From the NCBI RefSeq assembly GCF_946184425.1, contig NZ_CAMHFP010000009.1:1-63563 (forward strand): a DNA stretch of 63,563 nt. The letters are read 5' to 3'. The notes under the pieces were generated by a model that made no database searches, was not told the DNA's origin, and was given only the letters and a program-made list of their open reading frames with translations. Positions 45,904-55,442 of the stretch are shown here, one piece after another (the first letter of the stretch is position 1; every line of letters starts with the position of its first letter). The stretch comes from an uncultured Methanobrevibacter sp. Lineage in GTDB: Archaea; Methanobacteriota; Methanobacteria; Methanobacteriales; Methanobacteriaceae. Both the position numbers and the translations under genes were made by a program.

Positions 45904-47742
45904 ATGAGTGGAAGAGATATCAGAAATATCTTTGAAATAATGAAGACAGACTTTAAAAACATTAGCAAAAGCCCTATTGCGATGATAGTAATCATTGCAA
46001 TTATAATTCTGCCTTCACTTTACGCTCTTTTGAATATACAGGCCTGTTGGGACCCTTATGAAAATACAGGAGATATTGACTTTGCAATAGCCAACCTTGA
46101 TAACGGATCATCCTACGAAGGCCAGAGATTGAATGTAGGCAACGAACTTGTAAAGGAGCTGAAGGACAATGATGACTTTAACTGGGTATTTGTAACCGAA
46201 AAGGAACTACGGGACGGAGTTGATTCGGGAAAATATTATGCAGGAATAATAATACCCAAAAATATGAGTGAAAATGTCATCTCAATTACATCAGACAATC
46301 CTCATTCAGCCGAACTTCAGTATGTCGTGAACATCAAAGCCAATCCTGTGGCAAATAAGTTGACCGACAGCGGTTCCAAGGCAGTGTATAATACAATGAA
46401 TGCAAAAATTGTTGAATTCATTAACCTTGCAGCTTACGGCAAGCTTGGAGAATTGCAGTCAGGCCTTGCAGCAGGTGCCGGTGCCATGAGTTCAGGAGCA
46501 GGACAGCTGCAAAGCGGTGCTGGTCAGGTATCTGCAGGCGCAAGTGAACTTTCATCAGGAGCCGCAAGCATCAGCAATGGTGCAAACAAACTGAATGACG
46601 GAGCAAGTCAGGTAAGTCAGGGCGCACAGGCGATTGACAGTGGTGCAAGCCAAGTGTCAAGCTCTGCAAGTGAAATCAAAACCGGTTCATCACAAGTTCA
46701 AAAATCAGCTGCACAGCTTGATTCAGCAGTCGACACATCCCAATTGCCTGACGGACCTGTTAAACAGGTTGTTGAAGGGTCAAAAGGCCTTGCAAATGCA
46801 AGTTCCAAATTGGCAGGAGGTTCAAGTGCATTGGCTGACGGTTCTGTCGAACTTGCCAAAAAATCATCCGAACTTGCAAACGGAGCATCCGGTGTTGCAG
46901 GAGGTGCAAGTGAACTTGCAAGCGGAACTGACGAACTTGCAAAAGGGGCATTAAGTCTTGCAGCAGGTTCTGAACTTTTATCCAACTCCGCAGCACAGGC
47001 ATTAATTACAGCAGCCAGCTCCCTTTCAGGAGCGGCAGGGACATTGTCTGAAGTGACCGGAGTAAATGAAAGTATGGTTGGAGACTATTTCTTCTCACCA
47101 GTCAAGCTAAACAGAGAGGAAGTCTATCCTGTTGAAAACTACGGATCAAACGTTGCACCATTCTATATTGTCCTTTCAATGTGGGTAGGTGCAGTAATTA
47201 CCTGCGTTATGATCAGACCGGGAAACAGTTCCGGAACAAAATACTCCCCGTTGGAGATGTATTTCGGAAAACAGTCACTATTCGTGATAATGAGCATACT
47301 GCAGTGTATAGTCACACTTACCGGAATATACCTGCTTGGAATTAAAGTGGACAATCCTGCACTCTTCGTATTTTCATGCGTGCTGGTGTCAACAGCATTT
47401 ATGCTATTGATATACTCCCTAGTATCTTCATTGGGTCAGATCGGAAAGGGAATAGGAGTAATCCTTCTGGTGCTTCAGATATCCGGTACAGGAGGAATTT
47501 ATCCTATTGAAATTATGGATCCGTTTTTCAAAGTCCTCTACCCGTACCTGCCTATGACCTATGCCATAAACATTATAAGGGAATCACTTCTTGGAGTGGT
47601 CTGGGCAAATTACCTTCCAGCATTGATAATACTTGCTGCAATGATTATAGCAACCATCATTGTTTCAGTTATTATCAAGGAAAAGGCAGACGATAAAAGT
47701 CACTACATTGAAGAGCGTTTAGAAAAAACTGGAATATTTTAA
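45904..47742 (+). CDS. YhgE/Pip family membrane protein (ABC-2-like exporter)
   Basis: 612 residues. N-terminal membrane helix (SPIAMIVIIAIIILPSLYALLNI), then the conserved YhgE segment WDPYENTGDIDFAIANLDNGS and KYYAGIIIPKNMSENV. Residues about 180-370 are repeats of the type GAxxLSxGAxxISNGA, forming a long helical stalk outside the membrane. The C-terminal half has six helices with the ABC-2-like ISGTGGIYPIEIMDPFFKVLYPYLPMTYAINIIRES. Relatives act as phage receptors and in type VII/ESX-linked or surface polymer export. No clear Shine-Dalgarno; see the leader region. Function here unknown. Confidence 0.88.
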   Translation: MSGRDIRNIFEIMKTDFKNISKSPIAMIVIIAIIILPSLYALLNIQACWDPYENTGDIDFAIANLDNGSSYEGQRLNVGNELVKELKDNDDFNWVFVTEKELRDGVDSGKYYAGIIIPKNMSENVISITSDNPHSAELQYVVNIKANPVANKLTDSGSKAVYNTMNAKIVEFINLAAYGKLGELQSGLAAGAGAMSSGAGQLQSGAGQVSAGASELSSGAASISNGANKLNDGASQVSQGAQAIDSGASQVSSSASEIKTGSSQVQKSAAQLDSAVDTSQLPDGPVKQVVEGSKGLANASSKLAGGSSALADGSVELAKKSSELANGASGVAGGASELASGTDELAKGALSLAAGSELLSNSAAQALITAASSLSGAAGTLSEVTGVNESMVGDYFFSPVKLNREEVYPVENYGSNVAPFYIVLSMWVGAVITCVMIRPGNSSGTKYSPLEMYFGKQSLFVIMSILQCIVTLTGIYLLGIKVDNPALFVFSCVLVSTAFMLLIYSLVSSLGQIGKGIGVILLVLQISGTGGIYPIEIMDPFFKVLYPYLPMTYAINIIRESLLGVVWANYLPALIILAAMIIATIIVSVIIKEKADDKSHYIEERLEKTGIF

Positions 47743-47775
47743 TGAAAGCCTCGGCTTTCATTCTATTTTTTTTTT
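47741..47775 (+). terminator. Strong hairpin plus T-tract after the YhgE gene
   Basis: aatgaaagcc-tc-ggctttcatt (47741-47762) is a perfect 10-base stem including the last bases of the stop codon, followed by a T-run near 47766-47775. Confidence 0.8.
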
Positions 47776-47847
47776 GAATTACAGAAGAAGCAATGATAAT
47801 CTTAATCTGAAAACGTTTATCATATAAAAAAAGTAAGAAAAAAAGAT

Positions 47848-48411
47848 TTAAGCTTCAGCTTTTTTATCCTTTTTCTTTTTATCAACAATAACCATCTTTT
47901 CATTTTCTTCATCGACTTCCATGACAATCGGATCAGCTTCTAGCGCACCAGGATCCTTTTCAACACATTCATTGATTTTTGACTGAATTGCACCGATGTC
48001 TTCAGTATCGATTAAATCAACAATTTCCAGTTGCTGCTGGAAGCGTTCAACACCGTCAAGAGGTACGTTTTCAACGAAAGGAATAGCACCAGTTGCGCCA
48101 ATGATTTTCTTTTTGTCAGGATCAGCACCGTTTTCATGAAGCGCCTTGAAGCTCTGACCTGTGATGTGGCCCTGTACTTCAGCACCTGCCAAAATCAGAA
48201 ATCTGATGTTTGGATTTGATATGATGTTTGCAACAACCTTTTCGATTCCTAAGTTTTCTGTTTTACATGGTCCGGCAATTGCAGCTCCACTCAATTCGGC
48301 TTCAATGTGAGAAGCGAGAGTTGTAACAGCTACTGGACTTTCCGGGTCTCCTACAATATAGTCCCCACTTATTACTGGCCAACCATCTGCAGGAGCTTTT
48401 TTATCAGCCAT
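47848..48411 (-). CDS. Soluble MtrA paralog (tetrahydromethanopterin S-methyltransferase subunit A type)
   Basis: 187 residues. The corrinoid-binding domain is intact: [22 protein letters not shown] opens it, and [16 protein letters not shown] carries H82, equivalent to the cobalt-ligand histidine of MtrA. Canonical MtrA ends in a membrane helix; here the end is charged ([14 protein letters not shown]) with no helix. The other mtr genes are absent, so this is a stand-alone paralog, perhaps a soluble methyl carrier for another methyltransferase. GGAGG precedes the ATG. Corrinoid dependence links it to HemC. Confidence 0.9.
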   Translation of the reverse strand: MADKKAPADGWPVISGDYIVGDPESPVAVTTLASHIEAELSGAAIAGPCKTENLGIEKVVANIISNPNIRFLILAGAEVQGHITGQSFKALHENGADPDKKKIIGATGAIPFVENVPLDGVERFQQQLEIVDLIDTEDIGAIQSKINECVEKDPGALEADPIVMEVDEENEKMVIVDKKKKDKKAEA

Positions 48412-48524
48412 CTTGATATTCCTCCATATAATTCTATAAAGATGGATATATTTTAAAATGTATTTAAAGGTTTTGTAACTTTTAATGGGTAAGAAGTATT
48501 AACCAGATTGACGAATATAGATAT

Positions 48525-49085
48525 ATGGATTTAAATACTCAGATTTTCTATTTCATAAACAATGACCTTGCAAATCCTGCATTTAATGCAGTGCTGCCTA
48601 ATTTTACCCATCTTGGAGGGTTTACATTCATGGGCATTTTCATTGCGGCATTGTTAATCATCACACGTTTTGACATCTTCAGCTCAAAAAGATATTACGG
48701 TCTTGTCAAAACAATTGCAGGGGCACTGATTCTGATGGTTATGATAGTGTCCTGCCTAAAGCTGGCATTCCATGCTCCAAGGCCCTTCATGATTCTTGAC
48801 CATGTGAATCTGCCGGCACCCTTTGGAGGCATGTCCATTGAAGATCCGAACTCATTTCCGTCCGGCCATTCAGCCACTAGCGCTGCTGTTGTATCAGTCA
48901 TAATCCTCAGGTCAAAAGAGTATTTTAAAAAGTATAATCTGGTCAATGTAATAGCTGTTCTGTTTTTTGTGGTGATTGCATTTTCAAGAATCTATATAGG
49001 AATGCACTTCCCGCTAGATGTCTTAACCGGTTCGGTGATAGGGATGGTATGTGGTGTTTTGGCATGGAAGTTTTTAAAAGTATAA
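48525..49085 (+). CDS. PAP2 family phosphatase
   Basis: 186 residues with five or six membrane helices. The three phosphatase motifs are KLAFHAPRP (79-87, K-x6-RP), PSGH (112-115) and SRIYIGMHFPLD (154-165, SR-x5-H-x3-D). Such enzymes dephosphorylate lipid phosphates such as undecaprenyl or archaeal polyprenyl diphosphates, recycling the carriers used in envelope glycan synthesis; that link suits the glycosyltransferase genes downstream. No Shine-Dalgarno; possibly leaderless. It overlaps the opposing small gene by 12 bases. Confidence 0.9.
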   Translation: MDLNTQIFYFINNDLANPAFNAVLPNFTHLGGFTFMGIFIAALLIITRFDIFSSKRYYGLVKTIAGALILMVMIVSCLKLAFHAPRPFMILDHVNLPAPFGGMSIEDPNSFPSGHSATSAAVVSVIILRSKEYFKKYNLVNVIAVLFFVVIAFSRIYIGMHFPLDVLTGSVIGMVCGVLAWKFLKV

Positions 49086-49364
49086 TTCTGACGGTTTTCC
49101 GATGTATTCGAAATCGTCCTTGTTGTCCAGATACTTGACGCCTATGACCTTTCCGTCGGCAAATCTTGTGACAACACTCATTCCGTCATTTACATCAATT
49201 ACAATGACTTTTGTATTTTCTCCGCTTTCGGCTTCTATTTTTATTATATCATCATTGCGGACAAGTTTTGGCTCTTCGAATTCCGGTCCGATGTCAGTTG
49301 AATTCCAATGCTGAGGTACTTTTATACGAATTCCTAAATCATCTAAAACTTCTTTTACATACAT
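49074..49364 (-). CDS. Small protein of unknown function
   Basis: 96 residues, beta-rich, no membrane span. GGGGAT lies upstream of the ATG. Segments such as VPQHWNSTDIGPEFEEPKLVRNDDIIKI and GENTKVIVIDVNDGMSVVTRF suggest a compact all-beta domain. The last four codons overlap the end of the PAP2 gene on the other strand. Family not recognised. Confidence 0.65.
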   Translation of the reverse strand: MYVKEVLDDLGIRIKVPQHWNSTDIGPEFEEPKLVRNDDIIKIEAESGENTKVIVIDVNDGMSVVTRFADGKVIGVKYLDNKDDFEYIGKPSELYF

Positions 49365-49484
49365 AATCTGATCCCCTTCATAATAGAGTAGTTAATATTA
49401 ATTATCTTTGAAGTATATTTAAATATTTTGTAACTTTATGAGGGTTAAAAGTAGTAAAAAAAAGAATTCCAGAGAAATAAATTC

Positions 49485-49595
49485 CTAGAAAGTAATTTTA
49501 AATGCTGAACCAAGATACTTATAGTCTTCAGCAAATTTAAGGATAACATATCCTCCTCTAATCAGAGGCACGAAATCATGGCTAAAATTATTTCC
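49485..49595 (-). pseudogene. C-terminal coding fragment without a start
   Basis: The minus strand between the 49074-49364 gene and the glycosyltransferase reads GNNFSHDFVPLIRGG then YVILKFAEDYKYLGSAFKITF and a TAG at 49485. Composition is protein-like, but a stop lies shortly upstream and no start codon or ribosome binding site exists. It looks like the end of a lost gene, perhaps of a surface protein. The rest of 49365-49644 is empty AT-rich sequence. Confidence 0.3.
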
Positions 49596-49644
49596 TAAAA
49601 ATATACATATAAATAAACTAAATTAAGTTATTTAATTAACAAAA

Positions 49645-52332
49645 TTAACGATTGAATTCCATTTCGCGAATGGCTTCATAGACCCTTTTTGAATTGTTTT
49701 TGTCCCGGAACTTAAAGAAATCATTTACACGTTCTTTATAAATGTCTTCCATTTCGCAGCCATTGAGGACATATGATATAATGTCGTTTTTAAGCTCTTC
49801 GTGAGTGTGTGCAACAGGACCGAATCCCATTGTCTCATAATCAAAGTATCCGGACTCAACATCGAAATGATAATCATTGCCGTACTGATAATAGATGAGC
49901 GGCTTTTCGATGTATGCGAAATCGAAAAATACGCTGGAATAATCTGTAATCAAAAGTGAAGAGTGGTTGAAAATTTCGGAATAATCATCTTCAATGAATT
50001 CCACATCACTGTTTCTGTCAAACAGGTGGATGAACTTGTAGATGTTCGGATGGGGCTTGAACACCATCTTATATCCCTGGGAATTCAGGAAGTCTATAAG
50101 CTCAGTATCGTTGAGGAGATTATTGAATGCATGGAAGAATGTGGTTTTTGAGAAGTTCTCATCGCTCAGGTTTGTATAGTGCCTCCTCCATGTCGGCATT
50201 ACTACTATTTCCTTTTCATCTTCCAGTTTTTCCAGCTTGTCAAACCTTGGAAAACCTAAAACCTCTATGGAATCCTTAGGATATCCATAGTCATTATCAA
50301 TGAATGACTGGCGTTCCTTGTCTGAAACTGTCACAATCATGTCAAGGTTCTTGTCGTACTTGTTGAGCCATGATGATGTGTCATCTTTGGTAACTCCGTG
50401 CTGAAGGAATACTGTCTTTGACTTTACAAGACCTGAAAGGAACGGGAAATTTCCCCAGAACGGATATATTATGTTATTGTCGGGATTTGATGAAATTATC
50501 ACTTCTGCAAATAGTGCATAGAGTCTGTGGCGAATGGATCTGTAGGGAATGTCAAATCCTATATCCGCAACCTTCTGGTATTCGCTGCTAGGGTTTCCAA
50601 GTCCCAAAAGTCTTCTGATTTTAAACATTTTTGAACTTGAACGGTACTTGTTTGCCATTATCTCTACATCCTGCACTTCATAGTCATGCTTTGAGATTGC
50701 AAAATACTTGTTTATATCCTTGTCGTTTGCCTCAACCGCATATTTGAAAAGCTGGAATGCATTGTCATCAGCGCGGTACGGCAGGTCCATGAAAATCCAT
50801 ATGTGCCGGTCCTTGTATGCAGGATAGAAGAAGAAATATAAAAATCTTAAAAGCACACCTGTTCTCCAGCCCTCCTCACGTTTTGTTAGAATTCTTCTCA
50901 TTGTCCTTATCTCATTTTTGAAGATGATTGAAGTTTTTCTTGGAAGAATCATGATATGATTGTCCATGTCCTGAACAATGTATCTGTCGGAAAGCATGTA
51001 CTTTGACACCTTGGAAAGCCTTGATATGTGTGAGTATTCGGGAATAAGCTTGTGATGATCTATTTTGAACTCTATTTTCATGTTCTCCTCAATCGGAATG
51101 GATACCTCAAAGTTATGGTTGAAACCGTAGTTGAAATTGAGGGAAAAATTATCCCTTTGAGGAAAGCTTATGAGAGTTACGGGCATTGTCCTTGAGTCAT
51201 TTATTCTCACCTGAATGTTCGGCTCCATAGTGAAAGTTGTGAAGTATCCCATAATGTATAACCTGTCGTTTTCGATTTGGCAGATGTCTATGTTGATTTT
51301 ATCCAAATCAAGCTCCTCTATGTGTGTGCACTTGTCGTTTCCAACGTCATTTTTATCTGAAAGGTATCTGACGTCATACTTTTTCAAAAGCAGGATGTGA
51401 GTTTTTAATATTCCCGGAATTGACTTCTGGAAAATGATTACATCAGTGTCTATGAATGAAAGTATCTTAATCAGTTTGGCATAAAGCACCATGACTTCCT
51501 CGCTGTTTAGAAGATGGCTGACATGCCTGATTTCAAAAATCCACTGCAGATCATACATGAGCACATGCTGGATGAATTTCGGAACTTCGGCGCGCTTTTT
51601 AAGAGCACAGTCAAGAAGCTTTAAAAAGTAGTTGTCAACCCTTGAGGTGAAATAGGACTTGTTGTTTGTTGAGTTGCCTATTAAAGATTTCTGGTTAATG
51701 TGCTTTCTGTAATAGTATGCGCAGCCGTCAAGAAATCCGATGTTTGGATTGTCCAGAAGCATCTGGTTTATCAAAAGGGGATCTTCTGAAACCCTCAAAT
51801 CCTCGTTGAAACTGTAGTTTTTCAATGCTGAAAATCTGAAAAAAGATGATGCTCCCGAAAGCTGGATGTACTCCGGATTTTCATCCAGATTGATTACCTG
51901 AGTTTGATCGTATTTGTAATTTAGGGAATGACCTCCCCTTCGTGCGCCAAAGTAATAGATTGGCATGGAAACGATGTCGATTTCATCATGCTTTTTAAAC
52001 AGGTTCAGTGCCTGGTTGAATGCATATTCAGTTATGAAATCATCACTGTCAAGGAAATTGACGAATTCTGCCTGTACATGACCGAGACCACGGTTTCTTG
52101 AATATGCAGGACCATGGTTTTCTGTGTTGCTTAAAACAAAAATGTTTTCAGGATATTTATTCTGATAATAATGGGCAATATCTGGCGTATGGTCATTGCT
52201 TGCATCATCGATTATGATAATCTGGATGTTTCTTTTAAAATCAAGGCTTTGGTTGATTATTGACTCAATAGCTACTGAAAGATAGTTTTCACTATTGTAT
52301 GCAGTCATCACAACACAAAATTTAAACGCCAA
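49645..52332 (-). CDS. GT2 glycosyltransferase fused to CDP-glycerol-type glycerophosphotransferase
   Basis: 895 residues from a TTG start at 52332; GGAGG lies seven bases upstream and the N-terminus is FKFCVVMTAYNSENYLSVAIESI, so the call is secure. The GT2 domain (1-250) has IDDAS (41-45) and DSDD (95-98) for nucleotide-sugar and metal binding. The C-terminal region (about 500-890) is TagB/TagF-like: FLQHGVTKDD with H645, PTWRRH, MVFKPHPNIY and ITDYSSVFFDFAY near 795. It would build a polyol-phosphate or sugar polymer, like teichoic acids, on the cell surface. The middle region has no clear domain. Confidence 0.92.
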   Translation of the reverse strand: MAFKFCVVMTAYNSENYLSVAIESIINQSLDFKRNIQIIIIDDASNDHTPDIAHYYQNKYPENIFVLSNTENHGPAYSRNRGLGHVQAEFVNFLDSDDFITEYAFNQALNLFKKHDEIDIVSMPIYYFGARRGGHSLNYKYDQTQVINLDENPEYIQLSGASSFFRFSALKNYSFNEDLRVSEDPLLINQMLLDNPNIGFLDGCAYYYRKHINQKSLIGNSTNNKSYFTSRVDNYFLKLLDCALKKRAEVPKFIQHVLMYDLQWIFEIRHVSHLLNSEEVMVLYAKLIKILSFIDTDVIIFQKSIPGILKTHILLLKKYDVRYLSDKNDVGNDKCTHIEELDLDKINIDICQIENDRLYIMGYFTTFTMEPNIQVRINDSRTMPVTLISFPQRDNFSLNFNYGFNHNFEVSIPIEENMKIEFKIDHHKLIPEYSHISRLSKVSKYMLSDRYIVQDMDNHIMILPRKTSIIFKNEIRTMRRILTKREEGWRTGVLLRFLYFFFYPAYKDRHIWIFMDLPYRADDNAFQLFKYAVEANDKDINKYFAISKHDYEVQDVEIMANKYRSSSKMFKIRRLLGLGNPSSEYQKVADIGFDIPYRSIRHRLYALFAEVIISSNPDNNIIYPFWGNFPFLSGLVKSKTVFLQHGVTKDDTSSWLNKYDKNLDMIVTVSDKERQSFIDNDYGYPKDSIEVLGFPRFDKLEKLEDEKEIVVMPTWRRHYTNLSDENFSKTTFFHAFNNLLNDTELIDFLNSQGYKMVFKPHPNIYKFIHLFDRNSDVEFIEDDYSEIFNHSSLLITDYSSVFFDFAYIEKPLIYYQYGNDYHFDVESGYFDYETMGFGPVAHTHEELKNDIISYVLNGCEMEDIYKERVNDFFKFRDKNNSKRVYEAIREMEFNR

Positions 52333-52581
52333 ATTTTCGCCTCCTATAACTTATATGTTAGTATTACATATTATATAAATCAATAGCATTTTGAATTATA
52401 AATGAAATAAAGAACTTTAATCGAGTTATATTGTAAAAAAAATAAAAATGGGCAAGAAAAATTATACACATTCTTAACATAATTACAAAAAAAGTACAAT
52501 TTAAAAGTATTTTGTGCACTTCAAATTAAAATTGGCAAAATCATAATCTGATATCATGAGGGTAGGAAATGAAAATATTTC

Positions 52582-53904
52582 CTAACATCCTATCTGATAC
52601 AGTTCAAAGCCATACTTCCTGATTTTTTTATCATATATGTTTCTTCCATCAAAAATTATGGACTGATTAAGTTTTTCTGAAAGATACTGCCAGTCAGGTG
52701 TTCTGAATTCCTTCCATTCGGTTATCAGAATAAGTGCATCCGCCTTTTCAACAGCATCATACCTGTTTTGCGTGAAAGTGATTTGCGAAAGACATTCATC
52801 TGGAATTGCCCTTTTGAACTCTTCGGTTGCCTGAGAATCATAGGCCTGAATTTTGGCACCTCTTTTTATCAGCTCCTCTGCAACAACCAGTGAAGTCGCC
52901 TCCCTCACATCGTCGGTTCCTGGCTTGAATGCAAGTCCCCAGATGGCAAATGTCCTGCCTGAGAGGTCTTCTCCGAATCTTTTTGTGACCTTGTCAACCA
53001 GAACAAGTTTCTGCCTTTTGTTTACAAGCTCCACATGGGAGAGTATTTCCGGTTCGTATCCGTGTGTCTGTGCTGTATTGATTAAAGCCTGCACATCCTT
53101 TGGAAAGCAGCTTCCCCCATATCCGCATCCTGCATATATGAAATGATATCCTATCCTTTTGTCAGACCCTATTCCCATCCTTACCTTTTGAACGTCAGCA
53201 CCTGTGACCTCGCAAATGTTTGCTATTTCGTTCATGAATGAAATTTTGGTTGCAAGCATTGCGTTTGCAACGTATTTTGTCATCTCAGATGATTTGACAT
53301 CCATCAAAACAAATCTGTCCCTGTTGATTACAAAGGGAGAGTAAAGTTCCTTTAAAGTGTCGAAGACTTCTTCCTTTTCGGCCCCAAGCACTATCCGATC
53401 TGGACTCATGCAATCTTCAATTGCCCGTCCTTCCTTTAAAAATTCGGGATTGGATGCAATTTCTATGTGCACATCTGAATTTTTCTCTTTCAGAATTTTG
53501 TTGATGTGGTCCTTTACCTTGAATCCTGTGCCTATTGGAACTGTTGACTTGATGACAACAAGTGAATCCTTTGTGATGTTGTTTGCAATGTCTGAAGCTG
53601 CTGAAAAGATATATTCCAAATTTGCGCTTCCATCTTCAGCCATAGGAGTTCCGACAGCTATAAAAACAATGTCAGTATTGTCGAGAGCTTCCTGGATATC
53701 TGTTGTGAAAATCAGATCTCCCTTTTCCTGGCCGTTTATGACCATTGTGCCCAGATGGGGTTCGAAAATTGGAAGGATTCCCTTTTTAAGTCCTTCGATT
53801 TTTGCCTCGTCAATGTCTACGCAGTACACTCTGTTTCCCATTTTGGAAAAGCATGCGCCTGTTACAAGTCCAACATAACCTGTTCCGATAACAGTAATAT
53901 TCAT
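52582..53904 (-). CDS. UDP-glucose 6-dehydrogenase (TuaD/Ugd type)
   Basis: 440 residues from the ATG at 53904 (GTGA upstream). Oxidises UDP-glucose, or a related UDP-hexose, to the uronic acid with two NAD. Rossmann motif ITVIGTGYVGLVTGACFS (3-20); catalytic C266 in GYGGSCFPKD; ASNPEFLKEGRAIEDCMSPDRIVLG and the C-terminal AIWGLAFKPGTDDVREA are typical. Length and sequence fit the gram-positive/archaeal TuaD-like branch, distinct from the shorter paralog at 59596. Substrate would come from GalU at 61068. Confidence 0.93.
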   Translation of the reverse strand: MNITVIGTGYVGLVTGACFSKMGNRVYCVDIDEAKIEGLKKGILPIFEPHLGTMVINGQEKGDLIFTTDIQEALDNTDIVFIAVGTPMAEDGSANLEYIFSAASDIANNITKDSLVVIKSTVPIGTGFKVKDHINKILKEKNSDVHIEIASNPEFLKEGRAIEDCMSPDRIVLGAEKEEVFDTLKELYSPFVINRDRFVLMDVKSSEMTKYVANAMLATKISFMNEIANICEVTGADVQKVRMGIGSDKRIGYHFIYAGCGYGGSCFPKDVQALINTAQTHGYEPEILSHVELVNKRQKLVLVDKVTKRFGEDLSGRTFAIWGLAFKPGTDDVREATSLVVAEELIKRGAKIQAYDSQATEEFKRAIPDECLSQITFTQNRYDAVEKADALILITEWKEFRTPDWQYLSEKLNQSIIFDGRNIYDKKIRKYGFELYQIGC

Positions 53905-54128
53905 AATAATCACAAAATAATTTAATAATACTTAATATTAGGTTTTGAAGATATTTAAAGGTATTAAATTTTACAGAGAAAAAAGATTAAATATTATAAG
54001 ATAGCTGCAAAAAGTTTTGATTTAACATTTTATAAGATTTTATTAAATTCTTTTTTAAAATTTAAAGCAATATTGCAAAATAAAAACAGTATTAAATAAA
54101 ATAAATGAAAAAAATAAGTTAAGATAAT

Positions 54129-55313
54129 TTAGTCATTTGCTAAATTATCAAAGTATCCTTGAATAAATACAACAGGTGTTCCCTTATCTCCGGAACCGCT
54201 TGTCAAATCGCATAATGATCCGATTAAATCAGTTAATCTTCTTGGAGTGGTTCCTTCGGTAATCATCTGACCGGTCAGATCCTTGTCCTTGTTTTTGATT
54301 TCATCCTTGATTGCCTCTTTAAGCTCATCGCCTTTCAAATCGGCAAACTTGTTGTCTGAAACGTATTTCAGTTTGATTTCATTAGGTGTTCCGACAAGTC
54401 CGTCAGTGTGTGCAGGTGAAACCACAGGGTCTGCAAGCTCCCAGATTTTTCCAACAGGATCCTTGAATGCGCCGTCACCGTAAACCATTACTTCAATCTG
54501 TTTTCCTGTGATGTCAATAAGCCTTTTTTGAACTTCACGAACAAGTTTGTCTCCTGTTTTCGGGAAGAGTTTCAATTTCTCTTCGGTTGCCTTGTTTGAA
54601 CCTAAAAGTCCGTAGTCAGGATTGTATCCTGAATCGCCAACAGGTTCGGCCAATACCTGATGCATTCCGTAGACGTTTGCGCCCAAATCCTTTAAAAGCT
54701 TTGTGGACTTTTCTCTTGTGTGGATGTCACAGGTGAGGACATCATTTGTGTAATCAAGAATTGTTTTGATGTCATTTGAAAATACAAATTCCACTTCACA
54801 GTCTTCGCTTTCAATCAGTTCACGGTAGAATTCGACCATGTTGATTCCGGTGAACGGATGAATCCATGAGCCGAAGGTTTCCTTATATTCCTCTTCTGAA
54901 ATCACGCTTGCAAGATTGAACTCGCTTTCATCAAGTATTCTTTCATCAAGAATTCCGTTTCCAACCTCATCTGACGGAAAAGAAGTTAAAAGAGTAATCT
55001 TATCCATTCCTCTTGCAATACCTTTAAGCACAATGGAGAATCTGTTTCTGCTTAAAATCGGATTTACAACTCCGATGCTTTTGGACGGGAACTTGTTCTG
55101 CAAGTCTTCAGCCACATCATCAACGGTTACATAGTTACCTTCTGAAATTCCGACAACAGCTTCAGTTATTGCGACAACGTCCTTGTCTTTAAATTCAAAT
55201 CCTTCAGCTTCCTTTGCAGCCATCAGGGAATCAACCACAATAGTTGCCAAATCATCATTTTCCTTAATAATTGGTGTTCTTATACCACGCACAACTGTGC
55301 CAACACATCTCAT
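54129..55313 (-). CDS. CofE-like coenzyme F420:glutamate ligase family protein
   Basis: 394 residues, longer than ordinary CofE (about 250). The F420-ligase fold is shown by GIRTPIIKENDDLATIVVDSL, DVVAITEAVVGISEGNYVTVDDV, NPILSRNRFSIVLKGIARG and the late MVYGDGAFKDPVGKIWELADPVVSPAHTDGL. Homologs of this length occur also in bacteria lacking F420, so glutamate ligation to F420 is not certain; another amino-acid ligation is likely. GAGGAG lies before the ATG. Single gene, unknown substrate. Confidence 0.8.
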   Translation of the reverse strand: MRCVGTVVRGIRTPIIKENDDLATIVVDSLMAAKEAEGFEFKDKDVVAITEAVVGISEGNYVTVDDVAEDLQNKFPSKSIGVVNPILSRNRFSIVLKGIARGMDKITLLTSFPSDEVGNGILDERILDESEFNLASVISEEEYKETFGSWIHPFTGINMVEFYRELIESEDCEVEFVFSNDIKTILDYTNDVLTCDIHTREKSTKLLKDLGANVYGMHQVLAEPVGDSGYNPDYGLLGSNKATEEKLKLFPKTGDKLVREVQKRLIDITGKQIEVMVYGDGAFKDPVGKIWELADPVVSPAHTDGLVGTPNEIKLKYVSDNKFADLKGDELKEAIKDEIKNKDKDLTGQMITEGTTPRRLTDLIGSLCDLTSGSGDKGTPVVFIQGYFDNLAND

Positions 55314-55442
55314 ATTCGATACTCCTCAAATAAAAATGAAAATCTTTTTGAATAATCTTCAAAAAAACCTATTATCTTTATATTTTTCAACATATATAAA
55401 AGTTAAGATTAACATACATCCTTAAAAATTCTGTCGGAAAAC

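Noticed and set aside
53357-53878. 173-codon open frame antisense to the UDP-glucose dehydrogenase gene
   Set aside because: Lies entirely over a conserved enzyme gene and has no start signals or recognisable domain.
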